Below are positions 41,107-53,936 of a DNA stretch of 64,000 nucleotides, piece by piece. This DNA comes from Rostratula benghalensis (taxonomy: Eukaryota; Chordata; Aves; Charadriiformes; Rostratulidae): NCBI GenBank assembly GCA_013399305.1, contig VXAI01000004.1, forward strand, positions 1,527,768 to 1,591,767, in the 5' to 3' direction. The notes beneath the pieces are model-generated. The model searched no databases. It was not told where the DNA came from and was given only the letters and a program-made list of their open reading frames with translations. How positions within the stretch are numbered: the stretch's first letter is position 1; every line of letters starts with the position of its first letter. Both the position numbers and the translations under genes were made by a program.

Positions 41107-43730
41107 AAATACAATCCCTTATATATTTTTTTCCCACCAGAAATCCAAGTTTTCTCCAACTCTTTTTTATAGGAGTGCTAATGTTCTCCAACTGTCCAGT
41201 AGTAAGAGGACTTACAGATATTAAGCAACAACTGCATAACGGAATGTGGCATTTAATTTTGTCCAGACTATTTACAACTCTTTTTATTTTTTTGTCTTAC
41301 TTAATTCAGCTGCTGCTAAGTACTAGAAGTGTTTTTTTTTAAGAGACATCATCTCTCAGCTGATAGAAAACTCAGAAATGAGGGAACTGGTAATGCTAAA
41401 TGTCACCTTTCTTTCACTTAACAAAAATTAGGAAATGAATCTGCTCTTGCACACTGACTCATGCCTTTGCAGACCCTACTTGGTGCACTGCAATGAACAA
41501 AACCAACATGAGCACCACATTTTCCATCGCACTTCCAGACCTTATTCAGACTCTAATAATTAACAATTCCCTCCACGCTAACTTCCATGTGATTTTGCGG
41601 TGGTGACTGAATAGGGCTCAATCCATTTTCCCTCTAGCAATACAGTTAGGGCAATCCAACCCCACCACCACCACCTCCCCCTTCAGAAATTACAGAAGGA
41701 AGGCAGAAAGTGCCCTGCTATCTTTGTTAACTCTGGGAAGCTATGCATGCAGTAGCAGCCCTGGGTATCAGCTTCCCTGCACCTGGGAAGAAGGGGGCTG
41801 GATGGGCACTGCTGGGGCTTTAACTTGCCTTTCCAGGGACTCTAATTAGTTCAAAATTTCTGCTTAGGCATCTCAGCTGTGCCTTCTGGCTTTCCAGGAG
41901 GAAACAAATGCTGATAAACAGCATGAAGCAAGGATTTTTAGCTGTGCTTTTTAATGGTTATTTTGGTGATTTCTTTCATATTGTGAGAGTCCTTCTATTT
42001 GTATTAGCCCTTTGTTTTTCTCTGGAGAGACAAATAACCCGTGCCCATAACTGACCCGGCTACTTTTTGCCCTGTATTAATATTTTTAGGATCCAGACAG
42101 TTATTTCGCTTCACTGGTTCTGCTTCTTTGGGTTACTGTGACCCTTTGCCTGGAGCTCTTTGACTGTGTTAAAGTTAACTTGTGAAGGTGGAGGTCTGAC
42201 TTCTGCTCCTCTCCTCCCCAATTTAGTTATTTCTGAAACCTGCCTCTTAATGGCCAGGCTTCCCAGGTAGTGAAGCTTTCTGGGAATGGTGGTGTGTGCT
42301 GGGTGGTTAGTCATTTGGCCTCCAGCCACCCCTCAAGGAGGACTCACAGCAAGGGCTCTGCAGGTTTTGTGTGGTCCTGGCACTGGAGGAAGGTGCGGAC
42401 CAGAAGCCTGGCTCGGCCACGCTCCCTCCCACTTATCTTCTGAGCAGGAACATTTTGAACTGCAGCGGCAGCCTGTGTTTCTTCATCCTGTGTCACAAAA
42501 GTTTCCTGACATTTAGTGTTTTGGGGTGGATCCCTTCCTCTTCTGCGAAGAGTGCCAATTTCAGTGCTGCTTTTGATGGATAACAGTCCACGAAGCACTG
42601 GAGTGACACCAATAAATCTGGTTTGTGTAGACAAGCTTCTGGCTCCCTTTTTAGCTGTTCCCTGGCTGCAGAGGAATGGGGTTACCTGCCTTGCTGGCCT
42701 CCCCTTGTCCTTCCCCTGGCACTCATGCTGCTGGCAGCCCGTTCCTTGGAGTGGACTTGACACTTCCTTGGCAATTCCTTCAGAAGTGCCTGCAGGGGAA
42801 GGGGCTGTCCATGAGGGTTGGGTTTTGGCCAAGTACCCCCCTTGCACTGGATGCAACCTCAGGGCTCATTTAAGGTCTTCCTGATCAGGTCCACACATTT
42901 CATCCTGATGGCAACCAAGGGAGGGTCAGCTAGTGGCTCATGGGATAAATTTGGCCTCTCAAACCCTATGTATATGTCTACTTTTGCTGGCAGAGGGCTT
43001 TGTCCTCCTGAGCCTAATTTTATTACAGGCTTTCAGTTCCTCCATGAGAACATCACACAAGCCCCTCTGGAAGATGAAGCAGTGTTCAATCCATAGGAAG
43101 AGATACTGGTGCCTCCTTTGGATGAGAAAGGCAAAAAGCAAAGAGAGATACTGGGTATGCATGAGGTTGTCACCAATGGGGCCAGGCTCAGCCTCTGAAC
43201 GAAATGCATGTTTTCCAGCTTGCCCCGAGTTCCTCTCCTGAGCAAATCCCTGACATAAGTCAGTGAAGGCAGGACCACAAGATCTGTTCCTCTTTCATTT
43301 TGTCCTTTTTCAAGAAGGTGAGGGTAATGAAGCATCCTTTCTGTTTATTTCTTACAGCCAAAACCCAGTACTTCTTTTGTGAAGTACTTCATACCTGACC
43401 AGAGTTAAAAACCAGTCTGACTTCAAAGCACAGATAAAAGACTCCAGTGAGACTGCCTACTTAAAAAAAAATGGGTAAATCATGTGCCATCCATCCCTGT
43501 TTCTGCCTATTGACTGTGGGAGCTGGAAGCTAGCTGGTCTAAATCACTCATCACTGCTTTGAGCTGAGGTCTGGGCCGGCACCAGGGACAGGCTGGTGAT
43601 GGCAGTCTGAATTTAATCTCTCTTCCTCAGATGATCACACTCCGTCGGGTACCCCTTCTCCCACCACTTTTCGGTAGCCAAACTTTGGATTTTGCTCTGG
43701 TACCCACCGGTGCTTCAGTCAGGGTCTACA

Positions 43731-43745
43731 TCACCAGAAGGCGCT
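43731..43745 (+). promoter_or_regulatory. CTCF-like motif
   Basis: TCACCAGAAGGCGCT matches CCASYAGRKGGCRSY at 13 of 15 positions, with the GGCGC core intact and CpG retained. Confidence 0.35.
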
Positions 43746-44059
43746 GCCATATAGAGTCAGGCCAGAGTGGTTTGGGCTAACTGGGTGCAGTGCAAATCAT
43801 AAGCAATATATGTGAAATATATACGATATTGCTTTTAAAATGGGCTTAAGGAAGGCAAAATAAAGTTAATTGACTCCAAGTGAAAATCAAAGCTCATCTT
43901 TTAGAGACTGTGTTGCTGACTATTAGTTGGCTTAAAAGCCAAAACAGAAAAAGAGACCTTTTCCTTTAACAATCCATTCTCCTTCTAATCCTGAACTGGA
44001 TCCCATCCTGCCAATGGCTCTGTCATTGACTTCACTGACTCCATGGAAGCATCCCTGTG

Positions 44060-44098
44060 GGTAAAGTTACACCAGAAGCGCAGGAAGAATCAGACCTT
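44060..44098. mobile_element. Remnant of an ancient interspersed repeat
   Basis: GTAAAGTTACACCAGAAGCG followed by CAGGAAGAATCAGACC, preceded by CATTGACTTCACTGACTCCA (near 44022), recalls an old palindromic-type repeat family common in sauropsid genomes. The family name cannot be given. Identification is by recalled wording. Confidence 0.3.
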
Positions 44099-44129
44099 AA
44101 ATGTAAATGATGAGTTAAAACACAGTTTT

Positions 44130-44285
44130 CCTCTAATTATTGATAAGAATCATTTCATTATAAATAGGTTTTTCAGCTAAATGTATTGCTGCTATTACAT
44201 TATTACTTTTTCATAATTAATTAAATCATAGCAGATTTCTATTTTATTATAATTTCCATATACTATAAATAATTCAGAAGAGATG
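44130..44285. promoter_or_regulatory. AT-rich homeodomain-motif block
   Basis: TAATTA at 44134-44139 and the paired-class P2 palindrome TAATTAATTA at 44214-44223 lie in repeat-free AT-rich sequence. It resembles vertebrate conserved non-coding elements; conservation cannot be tested here. Confidence 0.35.
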
Positions 44286-47200
44286 TTCAGGGTACGTTGT
44301 ATGTACTGACAAGGCAAAGGAGTGATCTGGGCCTGAGCAGAGCAAAGAAAGGGGCAGTGGAGTGGGCAGTGAGTGAAATAATATGCTGGTTCCTGTCATC
44401 AGCATTGCAGGGCTCCTGGCTCCACGCAGGGCATCTCCTGGTTGCTTTTCAAAATAACCAGAGGGAAGTACAGGGGTGGAGGGGTGAAAGACTGGGAGCT
44501 GTTACTGATCCACTGATCTGCCTTTTCTCTACAATATTTGCTTGGGCCTTGAAGTAAAGAGAAGAGTCTTTTTTGGTTGTTATAACTGGAAACTTGATTT
44601 GCCTTCTGAGAAATAAACAGGAAATGTTGTTGGAAAATTCACATTTAAATTAACTCTAGAAACACACGTCTAAAGAACAGTAATTATTTGTTTCAAGAGA
44701 ATTTACTTGGGAAATACAATCCTTATTCATGACTAACAAGTGGAAAGCTTCATGTTTCCAAGCAGAATCTCACGTATATTTTAAGACTTTGCTGACCGGT
44801 ACTGGCATCTCACTGGTTTATAATAAATAGGAAGGGCTGGAAGAGTTTCTTGAAGCCACTTATTACTGTTGATGTTTTCTCCACAGTCTCGTAAAGGGAA
44901 AGAGCTTTCTAAGTCCTGGGATGCAAACAATGTTGGGATGGCAGGGAGGATGCCCAAAATATGGTGATGAGGTGTTCTCCATCACCCTTGAGCCCACTGG
45001 GGAGCTGGTAGAGGAGGGAACTGGGGCGAACGTAACTGGGCTAGGCTCATGGAGAGTGTGATAAAGTCAGGAACTGCTTCAAAGCTAAGGAAATTAAAAG
45101 AATAAGCCCAAAAAACAAGCTGAAAAAGTGAACTTCATTTGAATCACTTGATATGCTCCACAAGTGATTTTCTGACCACCAGCATGTCTGTGCTGCATGT
45201 GTGCATTTGCACCTCACGAAACATTAGCATGTCACAACCATTGGGAAATCCCTTGGGAATACGTCTGGCCACCAAGACAGTGCTGGATGGAACTGAGCTG
45301 TGAGGAATGAAGGACCCTTGTGGCTCATCTTCATCTCATATTTCACCTGGAGAAATGAGAACGCTCCCAATGGCTGCACAGGGCCGAGGCAGAGCATTTC
45401 CTCTTCCCTACCAGGCAGGGTAGAATTGCAAAGGAGGTGGTGTCACTTCCACCAGGACACCATCAGAAGACACCTCGTTGGCCCTGGAAAAGGCCTGATC
45501 AGAGACAGGAGAGCCGAGCAGCACCCCTGTGTCCTGGGAAGCACTGCCTGCACTCCCTTCCCCACTCACTCAGTCTGAGTTAACGGAGAAAAAGGAGATG
45601 AAGATGAGGCCAAAAGGGAAAAGAGAACATGGATTGGAGCCCCTTGTGCACCCCACTTTGTAGGAACTGGTTACAGTGCCTTTGCATTGCTTCAGCCAGA
45701 GAGTATGTGTGCCACATATCTGTCACCCAGCTGTCTGACTTTGGCTATAGTCACCCAACAGTGGGGGATTTTCTTATAGTTACATATATAATAGACCTAC
45801 GCTTGGTTATTGCCAACAGAGGGAGGTTTGTTAGATCCAATCCTCTGCAGAAGGCCACTGGATGCTGGAGACAGCTCCTCTCCTGTCCCTCTCCTGACGC
45901 TCAGCCAGGGCTGCGCTCACTCCCCTTCCCTGGTGTACAATTGCCATTGCCCCCTTCCCACGGGACAGCTGGTCCCTCTGCAGCTCCTGCAGGATGAGCA
46001 GCAGCTTGCTGGGCCCAACCCACCTAAGCCCCGGCCTTGCAGGAGTCACTGTAGATTTATGGCAGCGATGGGAATTGGCTCCTGCGAGTTTGGAAGAGCT
46101 TTGCTCGCTAGCGTAGGAGGAAGCAGGGAGCCTCCTGATGAAAGAGCACGGTTGGGTTTCTCACTCTGGCAGACGTCATCAAAATTGCATTGTTCTTGTT
46201 CTGGAGAGTTCCCCAACCATGCTGGAGTGTGGCACAGGGGAAGAACTTGCAACACGATGCCTCTCAAACCATGCAGCTGGGGAAAGGAAAGCATATAGTA
46301 GCAGCTAGGGCCATTAACTCTTTAATCTCCCCCTTTTCATCAGAGTCTCTTGAGTTTTGGTTTACACCAGTGGCCTGTGGCAGTTTCCTGAAGGGATGCG
46401 ACTCCACTGAGATTTTTTAAAAAAGTAGAAATTATTTGTTTAAAAATTAGTGGTTTGGTCATGGGGATTTTTGCATTGAGGCACATCTGTGCCTTATGCA
46501 CGGAGGCCTGCTGTGATGGGCACAGGGTGCCTGTGGTGGAACCCAGTGCTTCATCGACACAAGATGCTGGAGCTGCCTGCCCTCCTGCTGCATTTGTATG
46601 GCTCCAGCTTACCCTGAGGAAAGCAAACTCTGTGTCTGACTTCCCAGTAGAGCCATGACTCAGCATGGACTGGACCTTTTTTAGCTGATGGGTGCTATCA
46701 ATTTGCCCTGGTATGTGCTTGCTGTGATGGTCTGCCCTGCAGTGGGACAGCTTCCCCCATGGAGGTCTTTTCCTGTTGCGGTGCCCCGGCTGGTGGGCAA
46801 CCTAAATTGCAATCAGCTGTGGTCCCTCTATCTTATTTTGTTAAAAGATGCTCTTCATCTAGGACACAAGATCCCTGTTGGTGTGCGAGGCCCCTTCTCC
46901 CACACTTCCCCTTCTTAGCTCGAAAGGGTTTAGGCACTGCCTTGCAGTGTCCCAGCCCTGCCAGCACCGCACGAATGACCCATAAGCCAGCCATAGCCAC
47001 CCCAGGCTGAGTGAACCCCCCAAAAAGTGAGACCTCCTGACCTCCTAGCTGTGCTTGAGGTGCTGCTTGTGCAGCTGGCAGGGCAGAGGTGACCCGGTTT
47101 GGTGGAGAACCATATGTGTGTACATGTGTGCAGGAGTGGTGACACAAGAGAAGTAGTGGCCAAGTGAGATTGAAGGAGGGAAAGACTGCCTGTCTATGCA

Positions 47201-50200
47201 GCAGTGGGTTGTAGGGCTGGCTTCAGCTCACTGCAAAAATGCCCCATGTTTCTTCTACTAGCACCGTTTCATGAAAGAAAGCCTGGTGCAGAGGTGTGGA
47301 CTCAGCATGCCCCTCATCCACCGGAGCCTGAAGGGGGTCCCCAGCAGAGCTGTCTTGCCTTTTCTTTCCCTTTACCATCTTTATGTGTGAATTTCCATCT
47401 CATATTTTTCTGCCTTTTAAAACAGATGGGAAAAACTGGGCCTGAAGGTCAGTTGCCCAGTTGTGTCCTCACAGAAGCTAGTCAACGCGAAGGGTGGCAG
47501 CAGTCTCTCCCCCGGACCCAGGGAGCCCTGGTTCCCCTCTGGGCACGACATCGCAGGCAGGAGTAAGCAAATGAGAAGAAATTGCCCTGACTTAGCAAGA
47601 GGTCATGCAGAAAGATCCATGTTGGCAGGCGAGACAGTGTGCTAAAGATAACTGTTTGACAAACTATATTTACTCTCCCTTTCTGGGAGGACTTACAGGG
47701 GATTTGGAGCATTGTGCTAATATAAGCCATCCAGTGCCTGCGGTTGAGGAAGCGCCTACTCCAGGCTTCGTTGCACTTGTGTCTTTACAAGCCATAAGAG
47801 GGGACACCACTGAAAATAGCCTTGTCTCCTAATTGTATTCTTGGGAATGCTAGTCAGCAGCCTTGCTCTTCCCATCAACAGCAACCGGACAGCAATGCTA
47901 TGTGATCAAATGCAGCTGCTTCCCCCCACTATTGCCACCATTTCTCTTGCCAGCAGCACTAGTTGTCCCTGCCTGTGTTCCTCCCTAACCTGCAGGAGAG
48001 ATGACCCATTTTAGGAGGTCTCAGAGCCAGAGGAGAAAGCCTGTTTTCTGTGTTTTCTGGGTGTTCTGGGAAACCTCTGCACTGGAGCTGGCTTTCTGCC
48101 TCCCAGATCCCCCCCACCTAAACAAAGGAATGGGAGTAGCGCTGGACAAAGGGGAGAAAGAGAATTTGCCTAAACAGTTGTGATTTTTCAGCTGATACTC
48201 AGTAACCTTTCAGCCATACAGGAAAAGAGGCACTTGAGATTTTGAGTATCCAGTAACCATGACAAACACAGAAGTACAAAAACAGCTCTAGGCAGCTAGG
48301 AAGAACAATACTGAACAAACAAATTAGCCATCTGCACCATCTCTAGCTCCTAAAAGTAAACATAAACACAGACCCACACTGAAAAGGACTGTACTCGTAA
48401 TAAATCCATTAGCTCTGCCAGCCCTTGGAGGCGTCAGGGGGTGAGGGGCAGGGACCAGACGAGCGGACCGCTCTCTGCCTCCCTTTAGGTTGGCTCTCTG
48501 GGCTCCTGAAACGCCCTTCTGTGAGCTGGAGAGTGAGGATGAGCTCACCAAAGCTCTTCCCCTGTGAGTGACAAGGGGAGTGACACCATGGAAAATCTTG
48601 ACCCTGGAGGGGGATGTCCAACATTCACATTTCAGAGACTTCCTTTCCCAAGCCCCAGCCAGTGAGGGTCTTGTGATTCTTCCTCTCTCCTCTCCTTTGG
48701 GCGCAGCAGGGTGTTGGGAAGGTTATAAATACAGGCAACTGTTTGTCTAATCCATCTCTGTCTGTGGGGATCAGTAGTGCATCAGAGTCTTGTTTCCTCA
48801 CCCCCAATTTACCTCTTACTGACTTGCCCATCCAGTGGCCACCATTCATAACCCTCTGCTTGCTGCGTTTTTTACAGATGTCTCCTTATGTGCCAAACAC
48901 CCACAGAGAGCTGCCTTAAAAAATCATCTTCTTTAGGTGGGGAGGCACCAGAGCTGTGGTGGTGGGTAGCAGGGCAGCCCCTTTGGGAGCTTCATTCCCC
49001 TCTGTTCTACACAGTGGGTGTCTTATTCCAGAGAATAGGAAGGGAGAATGGCCATATTTGGTAACAAATTACCTCTGTGTTGTGGAAGCCTGAACCCCTC
49101 TCCAGAATGTGAAGACTGGGATGTTTGCCCTGTGAAGGACCTCTGCTGTGTACCTAGGGAAGGGAGCCAGACCCTTAGTGCTGCAAGTCAGGGCTAGGCT
49201 CCCCACAGCCACCTCAGAAGTTAGTATGAGGTGCTGTGTCCCACCAGATGGAAAAGGGCGGCAATGGGACATGTCTCAGGTGTTTGTTGGCCAGCTTCCA
49301 CTTTTGAGTCCCCTGGACTGTCCCCAGCCTCCTGTGACGAGTGCAAGGGCTGCGTGTGAACTGCTCTGCTCACCTCAGCAGATACCAAGACCAGAGGCTA
49401 TGCAGGGCATGCTTGTAAAGCTTCATTGCCATCTCATTGCTGGTCACGTCTGCAGGCAAAAAGGAGTCTGCTGTTACTGTAAAGATCTGCACTAGCTGTC
49501 CCTGGCTGCATCCCTCTGGGGAGGTCACAAGTGGGTGAAACTTGAGCAAGGGGCAAGGATTAGGAGAGCTATGCAGACTGGAGGAGAAAACAAACACACC
49601 CATTAAAGGGTGGCATACTAGAGCCTAAAATCTGTCACTGTCAGAGAAAGAGCAACAGCAGCATCTGTCTAATAGCACATACCGATGGGGTAGGAACTCT
49701 TTGTTGGTGCATGACCTTCAAGTCATTGCCAGGAATAGATTTTGGCTCCAATTTCAATCCTAAGTAAAGCATCTTCTCCTGTCATGATTTGGAAGCTGAG
49801 GTATTTCAGTTTCCAGAAACAAACAGAGTTTGCAGAAGGCAGTCTGATGGCCCTGGCTGCTGCAGGGGCCCACATGGCAGCGGCTCCGGAACAGAAACAG
49901 CCATGTTCTGCATTTTGGGAATGACGTGGGATGAGGGGACTTCATGGGTTTCATCCCTCACACTGCCTCTTGCCATTGCACAGTAGCTGCCATGCACAGT
50001 CTAACCCTGCATGATAAAGTGGCTGTAAGAAGCTATTATATTTTTTTCAGCTCACGGAATACTCAAGGAATGAGTATTTTTAACAGCACAATTCAGCTGC
50101 TGTTTCAGGCTTTTGCTGCCCATTTCCACACCAGAGCTCTATTTCATTTGAAAGATCCTGCATCCCAACAGCCAAAGGGAAGCGCAGTTTCTGAATGGAG

Positions 50201-52439
50201 GAAAGCTGCCTCCTCTTCAAATTAGCAGAGACGTTAAGGAGGAATGCAGGGGGCGAACAGCCATCTATTTTGCATGGCAGCTCTTACCTTCAAATGAAAT
50301 TAATCAAGCCTCCTGTTTCGACACACTCTCCCGTGCCTGTTCTGCGAAGGTGGCTGAGAAACATGGAGCACTCTGCCCTGAATGGAAAGTGGCAGCCCAG
50401 GGGGCCAGGGGACACAAACCCCCTTCCAAGTGCCACTGACCTGCCCTGCCAGCCTGTGGAGGGGCCAGGCATTGCTCCCCTCCTGCTTTCCAAGATGGCA
50501 GCTTTGGAAGGAAACAAAGCACACAGCCTGTGCTGCTTCAGTGGTCTTCAGGGGCAGAGGCAGCATGTGTGTGTGCTTGTGTTTAGGAGAGAGAAGGGGT
50601 GAAAACAGCATGTGTGCGCCTGTGCACACTTGGCCTGTCCTCTCACAGCCCAAAAGTTCCTGAGCCATCCTCAGGAAGGAAATATTTTGCTAAATATCAC
50701 ACCAAACAAGAGGTTTCAGTTCAGTGGAAAGCCATGTCTGATGTGCCTCGAGTGTGGGGGACTGAAATGAGTATCAGGATGAGCTGTTGAGACCAAGTAC
50801 TGGTGGTACAGGAGGAGGCAGCTGATTTTACCTCTGGCACTTAAATCTCTGTACCTTCAGGAACATTTTCTCTGCTTGTTTGAAATGTCACTCCAGCAGC
50901 CATGGAGAAGAATCCAAGCTTTTTGTTGCTGGCCATGTCTGCTTGTTCTGCTTAGCAAACCTCAAATGGCAGGGGATATTACCCACCACAGAGATAGGAT
51001 GGCTGCCTGGTCATATTTCAGAGGAGCAAGCTTGGAGTGGAGAATATTTACAAGGTCTGTTTAACTTGCACTATTAGTTGGCTTCACACAGGTGAGGAGC
51101 ATACTGCTGCTTTACGGGCCCACCATTGCAGCCATTCACCTCAGCTAGTCAGGCGGAGCAAGGCAAGGTGGATAGAAAGCCATCAAGACAGACACAGGAG
51201 GTTTCCTATTTGCTTTGCACCGCTTTAAATTAGCATGAGGTGTGTGGCAGGAGTCTACTGTGTCTCATAAAAGCCCAGCAAAGCTGAAAGTGCTTCTTCC
51301 AAGTCACTACAGGAAAGCTGGGCAAGGAAAGGCTAGCTGTGACCTGTTGCCCGAGGGAGCTGGGACCCCTTATTTTCAAACAGTGGAAGAGGTGGTGGGG
51401 ATGAGTGCCATCATCTGCAGCCCCATGTCTCCTGTTTTCATTAGGATGTTTAGCAAATCCTGTGACCCAATTTTCTTCCTGAGGCAATGTGAGAGCATGC
51501 CAGTGAAATCCAGCATTGCTGGAGCTGGGAAGAAGGTGCTCTGTGTCTCCAGCCTGCAGCCAGCAGGACATACAGTGACATTTAAAACCTGTAAGGATGT
51601 TGTGAAAGTTGTCAGAGCACCAAGTTGGTGTAGCAAAAGGAGAGTAAGGCCTTTGCAGATACCTGGTTTAGAACCATCACCCTACACATGCACAGTCATG
51701 ACTGTGGCATTTTTGATTCACCTGAAAACATTGCATGGGTTTGTTTGATTCACAGTAGGTTGGCAGAGAGTGGCGGCAGTGCTTGGGAGAGATTTGTTTG
51801 GTCCTTTTTGGTTTTGTTTTATTTTGTTTGTTTTTTTTTCTTTTAATAGAAGCCACAGCCCTTCTCTGCAGTACTGTAAAACCCCCACAGCCAGAAGCAC
51901 CTGAAATTGCATGAGATACCAAAGCTGAAAACCTAATGCTGCTCCGGGTGCCACAGGGGAGCCTGAAACCCACAGCAGTGGGGTACTGGCTGCAGCCACC
52001 CTCTGAAGCCACAAGGAACTTTTCTGTACAGGGTAATCATAAAACATACAGGATTCGATTTATTACCACATCCCACAGGCATGAAAATCACCTTACAGAC
52101 CTGTGAGATAACTGGTCCTCACAATTTCTGCCCACCCGTGGTCCAGGTCTGTACATTTGGGTGGACAGGAGATGCATTGTCAGGATTTTCCTGTCTTCAT
52201 GCCTTTTAAGAGATCTGCTCTTCCAGGCTTTCACACAGGGTAGGATTTATCCCTCCCTCAGGTCAGTCTTCTTTGGGATAAAAGAGGTGGGAGCAGGAAG
52301 ATGGAGAGGGCTCGTGTGGCATGGCACTGAAGACTCTCGGGTTTACAGAGCATTACAAAGCTTCTGCAAATTAAACTATTTTTCATATGTAATGAACTGT
52401 GCATGTCCTGTATGGCAATAAAAATATCAAAAGTACTAC
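44286..52439. other. Intergenic DNA, no gene seen
   Basis: Frames up to 168 codons (+, 51242-51748) and 162 codons (+, 45810-46298) have no recognisable domains. A TGACGTGG UPRE/CRE-like octamer occurs at 49922-49929, expected about twice by chance in this length. Confidence 0.5.
46656..46665 (-). promoter_or_regulatory. NF-E2/NRF2-type decamer
   Basis: TGACTCAGCA in CCATGACTCAGCATGG; third exact copy of the decamer in the window. Confidence 0.35.
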
Positions 52440-52745
52440 TAAGAACTAATGTGGGCCATAAATATAGACTTGTATTCATAATATTTTTGTAGGGCCATTA
52501 TAACTAAAATATAAATGGAGATTTTTTTAAAAAAACATTTAATATTCATCAAATGGTTATGAAAATACATAGCAAACAACTGTGACATAGTCATGGCCTA
52601 AATAATAAAAATGAAATGGGTGATGAATTCCTGTGAAAATTTAGTTTGCAAAAGAAAGAACATTACATTAATAAGGCATAATTACACCATCAAATATTTA
52701 CCATTATTTGCTGGAATCCATTTTATTTTTATTTTACATAATAAA
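52440..52745. promoter_or_regulatory. AT-rich conserved-element candidate
   Basis: About 300 bp without simple repeats, rich in TAAT/ATTA, AATATTCATCAA and CATAATTACACC motifs. GC content drops sharply compared with both flanks. Confidence 0.35.
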
Positions 52746-53589
52746 ACAGTGGGTACATAAAGCAGCAGGCTGGGCTCCATCTGAACTCTCTTTGTGCCCC
52801 CAGGTCACACAGGCAATTCACTTGTAACTCAAGTTTTGCTGGTTTGCTTCATTGTTTTCCTCTAAAGGTTCCAATGTTGCATTTAAAATATTACTCTTCA
52901 GTTCTGACTTCCCCTCTTTTTTATTACTTGGTACACACCACAACCATTATTTCAATCTACATCTCTAGGGAGAATAAATAAAGTGACCCAAAGTCCTTGG
53001 CAGACCCAGGTCAGCTGATGAATAACCATTTCACACAGGCTGTCTGCTGGGTGCTATCACACAACAGACACCTTTGCTTCTCCGAGGAACACTGGTGTTT
53101 CCTGCCACAGAAGCAGTGAGAAGAGGAAACCACAGTCAAGCTGTCAAGCTGATGTCCCCTTCCATCCAACACCCAGACCAAGACTGCCAGTGGGACTGCA
53201 TTTAGCAGAGGGTGTCACCAGTTGATGGCCACACCCCACCCTCCATGTTTTATTCCTAGCCATGTGCTGAGGTTTATTTTATTCCTGTTTATCTGCCAGA
53301 TGAGGGGGTTGGCACCTTTCCTGAGGTGCTCCTGCACCTGCCGAGGTGTAGGATCCTAATGGGCTTTCCATGCAAACAAGTACTTGGAGGCACATCCCAA
53401 GCATCTAGGCAGGGTCGGAGGGGAAAGGCTGGCCCAGGAGGGCCATTGTCACCTTGAATGAAAGTCCTCTCTTCCCGAGTCGTTGTTATTCTGCTGTCTT
53501 TCACAAGGCACAGTCACTGACGCCCAGTTTTGTGCTGCACTTGCTTTAGACAGCCCTTGCTCATCTCAGCCAACGCTGAGAGATGCTCC

Positions 53590-53800
53590 GGGTTCTTGGG
53601 GGTTTTTTAGGTTAATTTGGAAAACTTCCCTGATTATACATCTGCCAGCATAATTTACACCTCTGAGGATTGGGTTGATTAGAGAATCAGGGAGAATGAT
53701 TAATTTTATTCATCGAAGGCAGGGCTATGAGTGCACTGCAACCTGCAACTGAACTGATATTTCTTTTAATTGTTCAGCTGGGTCCCTGGCAAGTCTGAGC
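53590..53800. promoter_or_regulatory. Conserved-element candidate
   Basis: Repeat-free, with AATGATTAATTTTATTCATC and GATATTTCTTTTAATTGTTC wording typical of homeodomain-bound enhancers. Confidence 0.25.
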
Positions 53801-53921
53801 TGAAGCTGCACAAACTTGCTCAGTAAACATTTCTGGTAGCCCAAGGTTTAGCAGTCCTGCTGAGCCAAGCCAAGCCTAGCTTGCCTTCTGGCTACAGGCT
53901 TGAGGTTTAACACCCCCACAT

Positions 53922-53936
53922 ACACACACACACACA
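53922..53936. repeat. (AC)7 short microsatellite
   Basis: Seven AC units after CCCCCACAT. Confidence 0.85.

Larger units (their letters stand above)
38640..43730. other. Downstream intergenic DNA, no gene seen
   Basis: Contains the pentanucleotide array, an A/C simple stretch at 39504-39540, T-rich tracts at 40784-40797 and 41091-41106, and an AATAAA at 40188-40193 that could end a long transcript. Frames up to 170 codons (−, 42344-42856) show no domains. Confidence 0.5.

Noticed and set aside
49922..49929. TGACGTGG (UPRE/XBP1-ATF6-type octamer)
   Set aside because: About two copies of any octamer are expected by chance in this window and no supporting motif adjoins it.
51242..51748. 168-codon + frame
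   Set aside because: No domains and no exon signals at its edges. Overlaps a minus frame of similar quality.
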